Source: Epiperipatus broadwayi (taxonomy: Eukaryota; Onychophora; Udeonychophora; Euonychophora; Peripatidae). From it: a DNA stretch of 64,000 nt. Where the stretch lies: contig JAQFVV010006653.1 in the NCBI GenBank assembly GCA_028023455.1, positions 124,001-188,000 on the forward strand. The letters are read 5' to 3'. The notes beneath the pieces are model-generated. The model was not told the origin of the DNA and made no database searches. It was given only the letters and a program-made list of their open reading frames with translations. How positions within the stretch are numbered: position 1 is the first letter of the stretch; every line of letters begins with the position of its first letter. The translations under genes and the position numbers were made by a program. Positions 1 to 11,954 of this stretch are shown here, piece by piece.

Positions 1-115
1 AAAAATCTGAATCATCTTCAAAATCTACTAATACTTCAAAATGATTTGCAAGTTCTAATTTAAATTCATTAGAATGATTCTGAAGATTAGGAATATCAAC
101 TGTCTACTGAGTGGT
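1..115 (-). mobile_element. RTE-like LINE fragment (linker between endonuclease and RT)
   Basis: This stretch is clearly similar to 31800-31915, which lies inside a longer minus-strand RTE-like element; both hold the same run from 'aatctgaatcat' through 'tcaactgt'. It therefore continues to the left of the window. No open frame survives, so it is a dead remnant. Confidence 0.7.
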
Positions 116-1598
116 ATCAATTTTAATGCAATTTTAATAATATCAACTTATGCAATGTCTCATGTCTAAAAACTGCTAATTATGCACTTATTAATAACAA
201 TAAAAATATTTATATTTTAAAATATTTTTCTGATATAAGAAATATTACCTAACATCTTTTGCAATAGCTCTCTACTTCATAACATTATGTTTTTTAGTTT
301 CTGAAATTTTATCCTATGGTAGATGTATCTTTATTTAAATTAGATCCTAATTATAAGAAGAAGAAAAATTTCTAATTTGATTGTAATAAAGATTATTATA
401 AAAAATTTTTTAGAGTAAGTATATCATCTACATCATTCAAACAATTCTCACCATGGCAAATATTAATTGGAAAGTTTAAGTTTTTTGGCATCTAGATATC
501 TTATATATGAAAATAAATTTTCCACTGAACTGTATTATAAAATTCAGTTTTACTAATAATAAATATATCTAATTAAAGCACCATCTAATCCAGTAGTTTC
601 CATCATCAGTGCCACCATAAAAGTATATTGACTGTCTGTTTTTATAGTGCTTATTACCTATTAAACTATTATCAAGATTTCTCTTTTAATAATGGATTTA
701 GGATCAAAACTCATTCAGTCTCATAAAAAAAATCATTTAATTTATCTTCATTAATAACAAACAATCATGTACACATAGTTAATAATACTAAATTAATATT
801 AACAAAGCACATATTTACCTTATTATATCTAGAATTTTCATAATCCTTGAAAATCTTAATAGATTTTATGCACAGTTTTTCAGTGGTATGACTTTCAATA
901 ATGTATCCAGGAATGTCGTTTCATCAGAAGCATACTAAGAACTTTTAATGATGACATTGTCAGAACTATATACATATAATTACTTATACTGAATGTTTCT
1001 TATATATGTGAGTTCAGCCCATCCTTAACAATAAATCTCATGGAGTATATTTTTGATTTTACACTGATTAACATTTGATTAAAGGGAAATCATTTATAAA
1101 ATTAAAAATGATATATATATACACACATACATACACTTCTTTAACAATATAAGAAGTGTCTTGGTACATTCATTTGAAGTTTAAGACAAATCTTGATGTC
1201 ATTTTTGATTATTTCGTGCACCCAAAAAATGAGAGCAGTTATTTTATTTTATTGTCTCTAGGAATATCAAATGTTCTTCCAATAGATAAATATAATTTCT
1301 TGCCAAATATTTATAACCACTGGTAGTGTGAAATTCATAGTGATTTAAATTTTGCATCCAATAAAATCTAGAAGTAATTAATTATTTTTTCAATAATTTT
1401 TTTTCTCCTTGTGAGATTCTCTACTATTGTAACCAAGCCTTTCATAAATGATAATTATTTGAATTATCAATAGCTTTTAGTTTATTTAGTTTAATTGAAC
1501 TCTTTTCAACAGTGAAATGCTAGATTACACTCAATAGTCATTATTCTTTAAAAGGTTCACGTACTTTTTTCACCTTTGCATATACTACTTCGGTCATT
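116..1598. other. AT-rich DNA, no gene seen
   Basis: Composition is AT-rich with short homopolymers and a TA/CA microsatellite near 1110-1130. No coding frame above about 50 codons, RNA gene or clear repeat was recognised. Confidence 0.6.
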
Positions 1599-2025
1599 GG
1601 TCCCTACTATCGCATTTTTACACGCATATTATCGAGGTTATAGCCTCAGTAAATATTACTTACGTAATTAATGTGCGTTCAATAAATTTATAATTACAAC
1701 TTTAAATTACTTTAATAGATTTCTAACTATAAAATCTTTCCATTGACTCATTGTAAATCGAAAGATTTCGCGAGTATTAATGTGTAATAAGAAATGTGGA
1801 CTTAATCAGTGAAGTATCGACTAGCTTCGCGCTCGCAGATCTAACCACTTCAGCTTCACCTATTTAAATAGAAAGTAGGTTGAAGTAAAGAAGGGTTCCC
1901 CTTTTTTATTGGGGGTTCCCTTCTTTTCTTCCATAGCGTAAGCTTGTGGTTAAAACACCTGTAGAGGTCCCTACTATCGCATTTTTACACGCATATTATC
2001 GAGGTTATAGCCTCAGTAAATATTA
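1599..2025 (+). repeat. Family E element with perfect 60-bp terminal direct repeats
   Basis: The same 60 bases, starting ggtccctactatcgc and ending cagtaaatatta, occur at 1599-1658 and 1966-2025, 367 bp apart and apparently identical. Between them lie a TATA-like CTATTTAAATAG, the family marker GTAGGTTGAAG, and a C/G-run region near 1886-1927. Related copies lie at 15848-16085, 25440-25805, 28729-29043, 19650-19745 and 55160-55555, several with the same repeat-body-repeat design. No protein is encoded. It could be a terminal-repeat miniature retroelement, a tandem dimer, or a Penelope-type partial tandem. The two repeats being identical suggests a recent copy. Confidence 0.75.
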
Positions 2026-2900
2026 TAACTCTAAATATAATTTTGATTTGATTTTTTTACTTGTTGTAACACTGATTGACGATAAAACTGTATTCTATAA
2101 ATCTAATTCATACTATAGATATTACTAATATCAAATGACTAATACGGTCTTGCTTACTGTTAAAGGCTCATGAACATTTTTAAATGCCTGTTTTCTCTTC
2201 CATTGACAATTTACGTTTTGTTGCAGATAATCTTTAATTTTTCTTCTTTATTCTTTACATTATTATAATATTTTCCATCCACAACTAATCTTAATTTTTT
2301 AAAAAAAATCAATGTTCAGTACTTGTAAATCACATAAAGTGGGTCATATCATTCATCAGTCTATTCAACCATCAAAATTATGTAATAGTTTGAGTCCATA
2401 TCAAGCAAATCATTTAACAGTAGTGAATAAAGATTCTTGACAATTTTAACAAAGTCATCCAGCATTGAGTCATAAATAGGTCTCTTGCTACTCTTAACTA
2501 GAGAGAAAAGAAGTATGGAAAAATACTCAAACCTTCACTATACATCAACTAGAAAGCATGAAAAGCAATGTTCTCTTCATCACTTTTCTATAAGAAACTA
2601 AAGGAAAGGCCTTTATCCAACAGTCAGCTATTTGAAGATTGTTTAAACATATCTTTTATTTTTTTTGTATTAGCATATATATATATATATGTGCGTGTAT
2701 ATAATTTTCGATCTGTTAATAAATATTTCAGCACCCATTTACTTTACTAGTTTGTTCAGCCAGAGTAAAGTGTCCATTTGTATTACTTCTCCTAAATGTA
2801 TATAAGTATTAATAAATATAATAATTTATTGAAATAAGGGTACAACCCATTAAATCCAGATGTAAACATAGCCTCATTTATATACATTTTAATTGTAATG
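2026..2900. other. AT-rich DNA, no gene seen
   Basis: Contains a short TA/TG microsatellite near 2673-2700. Small open frames here lack recognisable motifs and have the composition of non-coding AT-rich sequence. Confidence 0.55.
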
Positions 2901-2926
2901 GGTTTCACTCTTATTTGACCAACTTA

Positions 2927-3352
2927 TTAGATTTGTTGATCTTTATATACACGTAGGATAGTTAATTCAAATTGTCATTTTGCATTAGCTGAGCAATTTA
3001 ATAAATAATGGGTTGCTGAAATATTATTAATGACATTTAATTCATTGGTCAAGATTAGAAATAAATTTAATGTTAGGAAAAATACCAATGTCTTCTCTTT
3101 CATGGGCTCAAAAATCAGTAAGTAATGGACTCTTCCATGAAAGTTAGTTCTAGGCTATACATAAATGAGACTATGTTTACATCTGGATTGTAATGAATCA
3201 CTTTATTTGAACAATTTACTAGATTTGTTGATCCTTGTATAAATCTAGAATAGCTAATACCAATGTTCATTTGGGATTGGCTCAACAATCTAATAAGCAA
3301 CAAAGGACCGAAATGTTTATTAATAGCATTTGGTTTATTAGTCAAGATCACA
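2927..3352. repeat. Diverged direct repeat, two ~130-bp copies
   Basis: The segment 2927-3056 resembles 3220-3352: both run from 'atttgttgat' through a shared 'taataa' middle to 'ttattagtcaagat' or 'tcattggtcaagat'. The copies are about 290 bp apart and visibly diverged, so the duplication is old. The preceding 'ccagatgtaaacata' is also shared with 3180-3190. No coding meaning seen. Confidence 0.55.
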
Positions 3353-3384
3353 AATTACATTTAACATTGGAAAGTATTACATGA

Positions 3385-3545
3385 TCACCATTCCCAACAA
3401 ACAGGGGCAAAACTCTCCAAACTGTAGTGCTACCCAGTGTGCCAGAGTAATCAAATGGATGCAAGAAAGTTTATGCATAAAATCCCTATTTAGTGCCTAC
3501 TCATTCAGTATCCCCAGATTCTCACTGATGAACACATTCATTGAT
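3385..3545 (-). repeat. Family A repeat, truncated copy
   Basis: Shares with the other A copies the blocks 'gcaaaactctcc', 'agagtaatcaa', 'gcataaaatccct' and 'agtgcctactcat', preceded by the family end 'acatgatcacc'. The region that carries the hammerhead core in fuller copies is deleted here after 'tccccaga'. Confidence 0.7.
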
Positions 3546-3889
3546 AACTCTGGCTTTTACTTGCTGGCCCTACATTGAAAAATCGCAATATATTACATAT
3601 ACAATGACTATGTGATAATCAGATATTTCAAGTTGATAATATGTTTTATTTTTTTTTAAATGTAATAATTTTGTCATAATTATTTTAATGATAAATTATC
3701 AGAAATAATTTTATTATTAATAACCTAAAAAATATGATTGCAATTTAAAAGTATTGTAAACGATTCTAGTATTTTTTTTTTTATTAAAAAAAAAGAAAAT
3801 ATTTTTAATAAAAAAATCAAGCACTGTGATTTAATTTATTTCTATTCAAGTTTATTTATACTATATAGCTTCTACTTGATGGAATGGGA

Positions 3890-4320
3890 AATATATTATT
3901 ACTGAATATGATATATTGAGGCATTTGAAATGAAAATTGGTGTTAAACAAAGATATATATTTGCTCCAATATTGTTCTCAATTTTTATGATTGTGGTCTT
4001 TGGAACTATTTAAAAATGGCTTAATGAATCAAAGATCAGGATGTAATGAAGGTTTGATGGAGGAATTTTAAATTTGTTTAAAAGTGAAAACAAGGAATTC
4101 ATCTTCTTGGATTCAGGACTTGTAGTATGCTGATATACTTAATGTTTTGAATGCGACATTTAAGAATTTGAGCTTAATAATTAATGTTCAAAACTCCCAA
4201 GTTTTTTATCATCCAATGATGGAACAAAGATTCTCAACTACTTTTTTATTGGATAGTTAGCAATATGCAAATGTAAACTAGTTTAAATATAAGTTTAATA
4301 ACTAGAAAGATGAGCTCAAA
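3890..4320 (+). pseudogene. Decayed LINE reverse transcriptase, motif B region
   Basis: Reading around 3935-3995 gives GVKQ....APILFSIFM, the motif B pattern of many non-LTR reverse transcriptases (usual form GVKQGCxLAPxLFSIF). Downstream, near 4165-4210, LIINVQ resembles the LTINVxKT element after the catalytic FADD/YADD motif. Several stops and frameshifts break the frame and the catalytic aspartates are not intact. It differs from the RTE-like copies elsewhere in the window, so it is a separate, older family. Clade is uncertain (BovB or CR1-like possible). Confidence 0.5.
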
Positions 4321-4329
4321 TGTGCAAAT

Positions 4330-4665
4330 CTACAGAAACTGAATTAACTATATAAAGAGAAGTTAGGAATAAAAAGAAGAGATTGAAAACAAAATACATA
4401 GGTAAGAGAACAAACCCAAGACATCATTGAAAGAATTAAGAGACTGAAGTAGAGTTGGCCTGGACATATTTCTAGAAGAGATGATAATAGATGGATAATT
4501 GAAATCTTAAGCTGGATTCCAAGATATTGTAAAAGACCCAGAAAGTGACCACATGAGAAGGATGGATTAAATAAGGAAATGTGCAAGAATGTATGGAGAA
4601 TAGAGGCTAGAAATCAGATAAGATAGTTTGAACATAAAGACCTTTATCCTGAAGTGGATTGATAA
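4330..4665 (+). pseudogene. RTE-like LINE, C-terminal tail fragment
   Basis: Translating across frames gives IERIKRLKxxWPGHISRRDDNRW and, further on, PRK...W, the WxGHxxRRxDNRW tail typical of RTE-like and related endonuclease/reverse-transcriptase polyproteins. The minus-strand ends of the RTE copies near 29940-30010 carry the reverse complement of the same block. Stops break the frame. A related stretch occurs at 20020-20230. Confidence 0.65.
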
Positions 4666-5334
4666 TCATTGCCAATGATGATGGTGATAATATTTTACCT
4701 AATTTATTATATGGAAGTGATATTTGGACTCTATCAATGCAATGTAACTAGAAAAAAATATATTAAAATGAGCCATAAAAATGCAATGACAAAATCAGAG
4801 ATTATAGAATTCACTGCTATGAGATTTTCTAAAATGATACATTATGGCAAAGATAACTATGGATTCGCATGTGGAAATCAAATGCTGTTTATATTACAAT
4901 GGTTATCTCAAAGACATTTTAAAGGATTGCAATGTTGATTATTTTTTTATTAGGAAAATATAACAGAGAATACAATACATTCGAGAATTATTATTATATA
5001 AAGCATTGAAATATTTCAAAAAGAACTTTTTTTCTCAAAAAAGTTAAAAAACAGCATCATAAAATATCAAATAAAGACAATAATGGAAGTGTATACTGTA
5101 TGGAGAAGTATTTGTGTTTTATGGATTAGTTTGTATAGATTCATTGCAAAGTCATCTCTAATGTAATAATATTACTTGGTCTTTTTATTTATTTATTTTC
5201 TGTTGAAATGGAGTGATTGTATTCATTTGTAAATTGTTTCTGATGATAATGATTTATAATTTGCATATTTTCCTTCTTCAAATATACAAGAAGCTTGGCA
5301 ATAAAATTTAACTATGTAATAACTGAAATACAGA
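4666..5334. other. AT-rich DNA, no recognised gene
   Basis: Holds an open frame of 89 codons at 4669-4938 (+) whose product matches no family I know and starts inside the LINE tail flank. I see no domain, signal peptide or splice evidence, so I do not call it a gene. Confidence 0.5.
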
Positions 5335-5765
5335 CTTATTATATACCTGTATCAATATATGTAATATACAAGATATATGAGCACAGGCTTTCACATGATT
5401 CACCAATCTCCACTCCATCTCATAACACTGATACACTTGAACACATATATGTCAAAAAAATAAATAATCACCAAAATACGTATTTCATGCTAAACCAGCA
5501 ATCATCAGTTGGTCCATTTTATTTTCTCTACACATATATGCAATAAATGTTCAGATATATATTAAGATAGCCAATCTTCATACTTTAATGAACAGGCTTC
5601 AATCCACTCCATACTCCAACTCTTCAACCATCCATCCAATTGAAAATCTGATGATGGAATGCTCAAAGGCCACCCTGAGGCTGAGATTCTTGTCACACCC
5701 ATGTTGGCGCAAAGTCAATCTGACCTCTCATCTAGAGGACATAATCCATTTAATACATATATAAG
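5335..5765 (-). repeat. Family B repeat, near full length
   Basis: One of about nine B copies. Markers in order on the + strand: 'cacaggctttcacatgat', 'cactgatacac', 'aataatcacca', the hammerhead block, 'ttaagatagccaatcttca', 'caggcttcaatcca', 'ctgatgatggaatgctc', and an end near 'taatccatttaatacat'. Read on the minus strand the element has a hammerhead core about two thirds along, then a tail that in other copies contains the Pol III B-box-like GGGTTCAAATCC. The related copy at 60826-61205 lies on the opposite strand. Confidence 0.8.
5460..5519 (-). ncRNA. Hammerhead ribozyme-like motif in family B
   Basis: On the minus strand: CUGAUGA (5502-5508), a stem II of 4 bp UGCU/AGCA with a loop GGUUU and a U.U mismatch at its base, GAAA (5483-5486), a stem III AUA/UAU with a 2-nt loop, then U before the cleavage position and stem I ACCAA/UUGGU. 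All invariant core bases are present. Position 17 is U, which is permitted but not optimal. Activity is an inference. Confidence 0.65.
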
Positions 5766-6352
5766 GGAGGGGTTAATCCAAAGAAGGGAGGGATGACTAG
5801 GAATTTTAATTCAAAGTCAGAAGTTAAGTAAATTATTTATTTTTATTTTTGAAATTTTTTTAAAAATACCATATAATCATATACAGTCAAAAGACAAAAA
5901 CTGCAGATGAATTATTTGAATATTATAAAGTTGAAAACATTCATATATTAAAAGTTTGCATTATATTTATATTCATTTACTGAAACAAGACTATTTTCTC
6001 CATCTATCTCATACTATGAGAAACATTTTATTTAAAATGTTTATTTAGATGGTCAGTTGCTGCTGTACTTTGTTCCTGGGTGATTGTTCTTATTAGGAAT
6101 AAAGAAGTTCTTAAAAAATGATTGAATTATAAAATTATGAAAGATATGCTGGAAACTGAGATTAAAAAATGATATAGTAGAAGATAGAAGTTGACGAATA
6201 AATTTCTGAAAAGAAGTATCTATGATTAATTAAAAAACAGAAGTGCTTCATAAAATTTGCTAATGAATTTAAGGTCATGTTTTTACAAACAATGTATGTT
6301 ATAGTGAAAATAGTAACTACTGATGTTTTACTGAATGTTTGTGATGATGGTG
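5766..6352. other. AT-rich DNA, no gene seen
   Basis: No recognisable repeat or coding frame. A 75-codon minus-strand frame at 6162-6389 runs into the SINE pair and shows no motif. Confidence 0.55.
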
Positions 6353-6842
6353 TTTTAGTTGTATTTATATGTTGGACTATTTCCATCATGTAATATGAGT
6401 ATTGAACATCTTTAGAAAAAAATAACTTTATTTAAATATTCCAAATTTATTCAACTGATAGTAATAGTACACAGGTTAGTATATCATGTTTCGAGAGGTA
6501 TTATTCTCTTCTCTTCTTTGGGTGTTGCTGGCCTGACCAGTGAGAGTACTAGTGAATTTTAAGGTAACACTCTAACTGTTACATTAAAATTTAATACTTG
6601 AGAATCTAAGGGTTCAGGTTCAATTTCCATGCTAGTACTGTCACTTGTCAGACCAGCATCACTTAAAGAAGAGGGAAGAATAATACCTCTCAAAACATTG
6701 TGCATATAATAACCTGTGTGTTATTACTAACAGTTGAATGTATTTGGAATATTTAAATAAAGTTAATTTTTTCTAAAGGCATTCAATCCTCATATTAGAT
6801 TATGATAATAGTCCAACATATAAATACAACTAATAACTATTG
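6353..6842. mobile_element. Inverted pair of family C tRNA-derived SINEs
   Basis: The left part (6353-6543) is the reverse complement of the right part (about 6600-6842); both hold 'aagagg.agaataatacctctc', 'aacctgtgt' and 'gtatttggaatatttaaataaagtta', and end at 'tataaatacaac'. The same unit occurs singly at 39855-40145, where the tRNA-like head is better kept. The right unit retains a B-box-like GGTTCAATTTCC. The arms differ by several substitutions and an indel, so the pair is moderately old. Confidence 0.75.
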
Positions 6843-7990
6843 GTTATATAACTAAAACACCAAAATCATTGAAATGATCGAATGGTTTACATATAATTAA
6901 AATTAATATATTTTTTAGTTATCTGTTTAATGAAATATTGTGAAAAAATATATAATGAAAATCATGATAAAAAGAAAATCTTAATACATAAATATTGTTT
7001 AGCAGAAGATTTAAAAAGCTTATGAATAAGAATTTTTCAATAGATTAATTATAAAACCCATTTTTAAAATACAAATATCAAATCTTTAGATATCTTGACG
7101 TCTCATGGTGTTTTCGAACTTGTGAAGTAATGGGTCAAGTTTTGATTCAGGAGTCTCGAGTCCGGCTCTCTACCATTACTGCAGAATATTTTACTTAATA
7201 CATATAAAAAAACATTTATGCAGCATAATTATTTTTGATTGTTTTCTTGTTTTAAAGATAAAAAATAATCACTTACAGTCATTATCTGTATTTTTATTAA
7301 TAATGATAATTTAAAATCACAAAAGCATTTTGTCTAAAGTGATGAGAAACAGAGAAAGCATTCTGTCTTAAACAAATTTAGTTATTCCTAAAAATTAAAT
7401 TATTTTGAAGTGCTAAGAAGTTCTCAGACTTTTTTTTTTAAAAAAAGAGTGCTTACATAAATATATTGGTTATATTCATTAGCCAAGACAAACAATCCAT
7501 TGAGCTTTCATTCTCCCTTAATGTAAAAAAAAAAAATTTAAGTGAAAAACGGAAGCATTTATACATATATTGAAGTTACATTTATTGGATGAAGCAAATA
7601 ATCCATTAGTTTTTCTGCATTAATGTATAAGAAATATTTGTTCACAGGAAATAGATAAGACTTCCAATAGACCATATATATATAGAATTTGGTTGAATAC
7701 TGAAAACATTTGAAATACGTTTATGATACCAAGGTCGCCATTTGCATTAATAATTAGTCATATGTGTACTGTGTGTCAAAAAGTTAAATAATTTGAATAG
7801 CATTTAGAGAATCTTTTATTGGAAAGAAAAACATCAGTAGGATATAAACTTTTTATATTTTGGGTAATGGCCCACAGAACTCATTACTATTTAATTCTTA
7901 TTATTAAAGAAGCCAAAGTAAAAGTGTATGTGAATTGTAAGAATTAGAGTATTTTCATCTTGGAGAATGATTGTTGTACAAAACAATAAT
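6843..7990. other. AT-rich DNA with a weak tRNA-like patch
   Basis: Mostly AT-rich sequence without features. At 7095-7175 the GC content rises and the minus strand shows AGTTCGAAAAC, loosely like a Pol III B box, after GGTAGAGAGCCGG, loosely like an A box. I cannot fold it into a cloverleaf, so it is not called as a tRNA or SINE. Confidence 0.4.
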
Positions 7991-7999
7991 TTATCACAT

Positions 8000-9190
8000 T
8001 AGGCAACATAGAAAAACAGAGCCATTACTGTGCAATTGCATATACAGACTGCATTTGACTCAGTTCCTATACCTAAACCACTCCAACTATTTCAAGAATA
8101 TAACCATACCTCTACATTCTGGCAAATCTATTTATAAATAGAGAAGTTTGCATCACAATCAGTGAAAAAATATCCTCTGAATTTCATCCACGTAACTCTA
8201 TTTTTCAAGATTCCCCATTTAGCTCTCTTCTCTTCACAATTTATAACAACCCTTCTTTTGGAAATAGAAAGCAAGGATTCCAGGACTACATATTCCCATA
8301 ATTAACCAAACCATTAATCATATCTCCTATATGGATGCCTTAGTTATTTTTCTCCCCTCAAAAAAATTTCTCTTATTTGTCACTATTTAATAATCCATTT
8401 TAATAAAATCAAATTCTTCTACTTGGAATATACTTACAGGTAAGACAATTCCTTCCAATTTTTCCTCTACTCCTCATAAATGTTTAGGTTTCCCAATGCA
8501 TCTCTCTTAAAGCACCATCAATGCATTATCCAAAGCATACCTTTCAATATATGCTATGGCATTACTAGTCAACATTTTAATATTTCCTAAAATTAATTAT
8601 TTCTTACTTATTATAAAATTTATTTCTTCATTCAAAAAATATCTATCTCCCTTATTACCAAACTAATCTGGAATAAAAAAAGCAGTAGCTCTAAGCATAA
8701 GAAATATGCAAAAACACATTAATTCAATGGTCTCTCATTACATGCATTTTTACCTTTTATCGTCAGAGAGTCATTAATGAAATAATTCATTCCTGTTAAC
8801 CACCCATTAATAATAATTTTATCAAAACCTTAATAATTCTTGTAAGTAAATATGCTACCTTCTCACATCATCTATTTCTAAATAAAATTAACTAAGGCAA
8901 ACATATCAAATTAAAAATAATAATAGTATATCAAATAATAGCCATCTTTCTTGTTGTGTAGTAACAAATACATTATAAAAAAGTTCAGTTATTGGAACCT
9001 TGGAATCCAAATATCTGAACTTAATTAAAATAAATATCAAAAGCCTTTCCACTCCTACAAGTGACAGTTCACAAATATAGATCCATTATTAACCCTCTAA
9101 TGTAGAAATTAAGAAACCTTAGCACATTTTCTTATGGATTGTTCCTCACTGCTTCTTTGTTGTACTCTTATCAAATATTTGAAAACCAGG
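8000..9190 (+). pseudogene. Ancient LINE reverse transcriptase remnant (R2/R4-like?)
   Basis: Conceptual translation with frame changes gives, in order, a 'TAFDSVPIPK' block near 8050, 'IFQDSPFSSLLF' near 8203-8240 (compare IFQGDSxSPLLF, motif B), 'ISYMDALVIFLPSKKFL' near 8317-8370 (compare LLYMDDxKL, motif C, with the second catalytic Asp replaced by Ala), and an LGIY-like block near 8425. This order and the YMDD type fit R2/R4-like LINEs better than the RTE copies in the window. Many stops show it is long dead. The clade call is tentative. Confidence 0.45.
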
Positions 9191-9221
9191 CACTTTTGAC
9201 AAACCTGGAACTTTAATTGTA

Positions 9222-9590
9222 AATATAGGGGATTTGAACTCAGACTTTCAAACACCCATAAACTATCCACACTATCTCATACAACCAATACACATGACCA
9301 CATACGTGTAGAAAAGATAAATAATCACCAATATACATATTTTGTGCTAAACCAGCACTCATCAATTGGTTCAGATTATCATCTTCCATATATATATATA
9401 TAATCAATGCTCAATTTATATTAAGATAGCAAATCTTCACACTTTAATGGACAGATTTCAATCTACTCTAACCTCCAACTTTTCAAGCCATCCATATCAT
9501 TGGAAATCTGAGATGGACAGTCCAAATCCCATGCTGATGCCAATATTATTGCCATACCGATGTTGACCTCAAGTTAATCTTATATGTACT
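9222..9590 (-). repeat. Family B repeat
   Basis: Begins with the tail 'ggggatttgaactcagac' (reverse complement contains GAGTTCAAATCCCC, B-box-like), then 'cacatgaccacat', the hammerhead block, 'ttaagatagcaaatcttcac', 'cagatttcaatctactc', and 'gttgacctcaagttaatct'. The layout matches 5335-5765 and 21413-21692. Confidence 0.8.
9316..9383 (-). ncRNA. Degraded hammerhead-like motif in family B
   Basis: Same fold as the other B copies: stem II GUGCU/AGCAC is intact. However the core reads UUGAUGA instead of CUGAUGA and AAAA instead of GAAA, so two invariant positions are lost. It is expected to be inactive. Confidence 0.55.
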
Positions 9591-10954
9591 CTTATCATTA
9601 ACATTACTCATCCAAACTCACTAACAATCAACAACTTCACAAAAAATATACAAAATGATTTTTCCCAATATAAGAATTACTATATTCATTCTTTTCATAC
9701 TCTGGTTCAAAAAATGCTATTTAAGCTTAAATTCCACATCTCATAATACCAAATCACTTTTCTAAAAAGATTAAATGGCATTAAGACCAGAGGTCAAACC
9801 CATGCACCAGCTGATGTTTTTGCAGCTATGTGTAATCTGATCTAATAAACACCAACACAGTGACTTGGCTATTAAATATACTAATTATTATTTCATTAGA
9901 AATATATTGTTTATTGCTCAATTATATGAAAATCTATCTATTTTACTACTTTTTATTTGAAATATCTTTTGTTTCAATAAGACTTATAAGTATTTGTCAA
10001 TGTATATAGTAAATATAATAAAGTTAATTTAAAACTAAAAAAACAATATAATTTATATCATAGGATACATTTATTTTCTTGTTTTAAAGTATATATAATT
10101 GTGCTACATGTATACAAAGTAATAAATTTACCAAGTCAATGCATGATAATATAACTCATGAAATTTTAAGTTTCTTCAGCAAATTTTATGGTAATAAGAG
10201 GATATTTAGGTTATGAAAAGGGTGGATGGTTTATTCAACTACTGTATATGAAAAACAGCTAGTCATTCATAGTCTAGTGAATATTAACACTGCTTTCACA
10301 GAATATCATTCACATCATAAACTACTTTGCCTTATATTGAAAGCTTGGCAGTAAAAATTCTGCTTGTAAAACTTATAATAAATTTTCATAAGATCTACAA
10401 TTTTCATATACTCTGCAGTAAATTTCTTTTTTTTAAACTTGCTTTTGACTATAATCTTTTGCAATGCTAATTGTTCCTTCTCTATAAAGTTCTTTAATTA
10501 TTAGGAATGCAATTGATTTTCAAACAATAAAATATATAGCAACTTTGGATATCAGCACTCTATATATTTAACAAATCAACATTTTGATATTTTTTAATCT
10601 GACAAAATCAATATTTCTTTTTGCATGCCTAGACCAATTGGTGTCATCTTTCTGTTAAATACTTATTTAAAACTCCTTAGGCTTCTGTTTGAAACCAAAA
10701 ACTATTAATCCATAATTTTATTTCTGAAGTATATAATATTAATATATAGTACTAATGGTATTTCTAGTTATTTTATTAACATTGCATATAGTTTTTAGTC
10801 TAAAAACAGATGATTATTTAAGCAATTAGTACAATCAAATAAAACACATTTGATCATTATTTTCTTTTCCTTGTTACTTCTATACAAATATAAAATAAAT
10901 TTATTTAATTTTAATATATTTATTATCATCATCATCATTTAGAATCCACTCATA
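9591..10954. other. AT-rich DNA, no gene seen
   Basis: Long AT-rich stretch with homopolymer runs. No repeat shared with the rest of the window and no coding motif was noticed. Confidence 0.5.
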
Positions 10955-11066
10955 CATTGGTGACTGAGAGGTCAGCACAGCTGCCTTGCAAGCAAGCAGT
11001 TGCTTGCAGACAGTTGTCAGGGGTTTGCTTCCCGGCTGATGCTTTGACATATGGAGAAAAAAAAGG
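10955..11066 (+). mobile_element. Family D tRNA-derived SINE
   Basis: Contains 'gactgagaggtcagcacagc' (A-box region), 'ccttgcaagcaagcagttg', a B-box-like 'aggggtttgcttcccgg', then the family tail 'gctttgacatatgg' and an A-rich end. An (ATC)n run sits just upstream at 10926-10940. Six other copies lie at 16567, 16996, 21963, 43708, 52825 and 57142. Confidence 0.8.
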
Positions 11067-11950
11067 ATAAAACTACAGAAAGATAAAAAACTTAAAAATC
11101 AGTTTTGTAATGGCTATTCTAACTAATTTATGAATCATGAGTATATTCAAACATATCAGTTGCTAGTCTTTTAGTCTATTTGACATTCTGAAATGTTGCG
11201 TTTTAACTTCTTGCCCAAAAATATTTATTCACAAAAGACTTGTAGCATTTTTTTTTTCAATTTTAGCTACCCATTATATCCTCAGACATATCTTCTCAAT
11301 GGAAATATTTAATACTGTAACTCTTTGTGATATTTAGAAGATAATCATTATAAACATCTTTTTTTTCTTTAAAAACATTGTTTGAATTTAATATAAAATA
11401 CTTTTTAGAAATTTTTAATCTGCATATGTTCTTTCAAGAGCAATTGACATCTTCACATTCTACAAGCTGATAAATAAATTAAGTGATATTGTGATCTTAT
11501 CATTATATTTTATAGTATTATTGAAGATCTCAAATGATATTTTTTGGTTTTTATTACAGTAACAAAGGTCTGTATTATAATAATGGAATACTTGACTTCT
11601 ATTAGTTTAGGTGAAGTAGTTTCATTAATATATAAAATACAAACTTTTTATAGTCAGATTAGTAACAGAATTTTGAAGTTTATTTTATTACATCAGGCTA
11701 TTGAATATTTAGGGTTCAGAGTATTGAAATATGTTTTGTCATCAATAACTAATAAATCACCTGCGTTTTTTAATATTAATTACTAAATCAAATTTTTATA
11801 GCATTCAAAATATTAAGAAAATTCTGCAGATCATTTTCTGAAATGGCAATATTGTTGTGATAATCAACATTTTAATTATTTATTTATACAGCACAGTATC
11901 TATCTGTAAGTATTCAGCAGAAAATCAATATTCACACATCATTTTCTTTT
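11067..11950. other. AT-rich DNA, no gene seen
   Basis: An 80-codon open frame at 11544-11786 (+) has no recognisable domain and a composition like its surroundings; not called as a gene. Confidence 0.5.
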
Positions 11951-11954
11951 GAAT

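Noticed and set aside
1886-1927. Perfect hairpin in family E
   Set aside because: The arms look complementary at a glance, but GGGTTCCC is repeated rather than inverted at its centre, so pairing is imperfect.
1599-2025. Family E as a hammerhead carrier
   Set aside because: I looked on both strands for CUGANGA followed by GAAA at hammerhead spacing. Only partial resemblance was found ('cgaaagatttcgcgag', 'actgaggctataacctcga'), with no valid core.
4669-4938. 89-codon open frame as a gene
   Set aside because: It begins in the flank of a dead LINE tail and matches no known family; composition is that of the surrounding DNA.
5641-5665. A second CTGATGA inside family B ('ctgatgatggaatgctc')
   Set aside because: No GAAA or stem-loop follows at the right distance, and it recurs unchanged in copies without supporting pairing.
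7095-7175. tRNA or SINE
   Set aside because: Loose A- and B-box-like words only; no cloverleaf and no second copy in the window.
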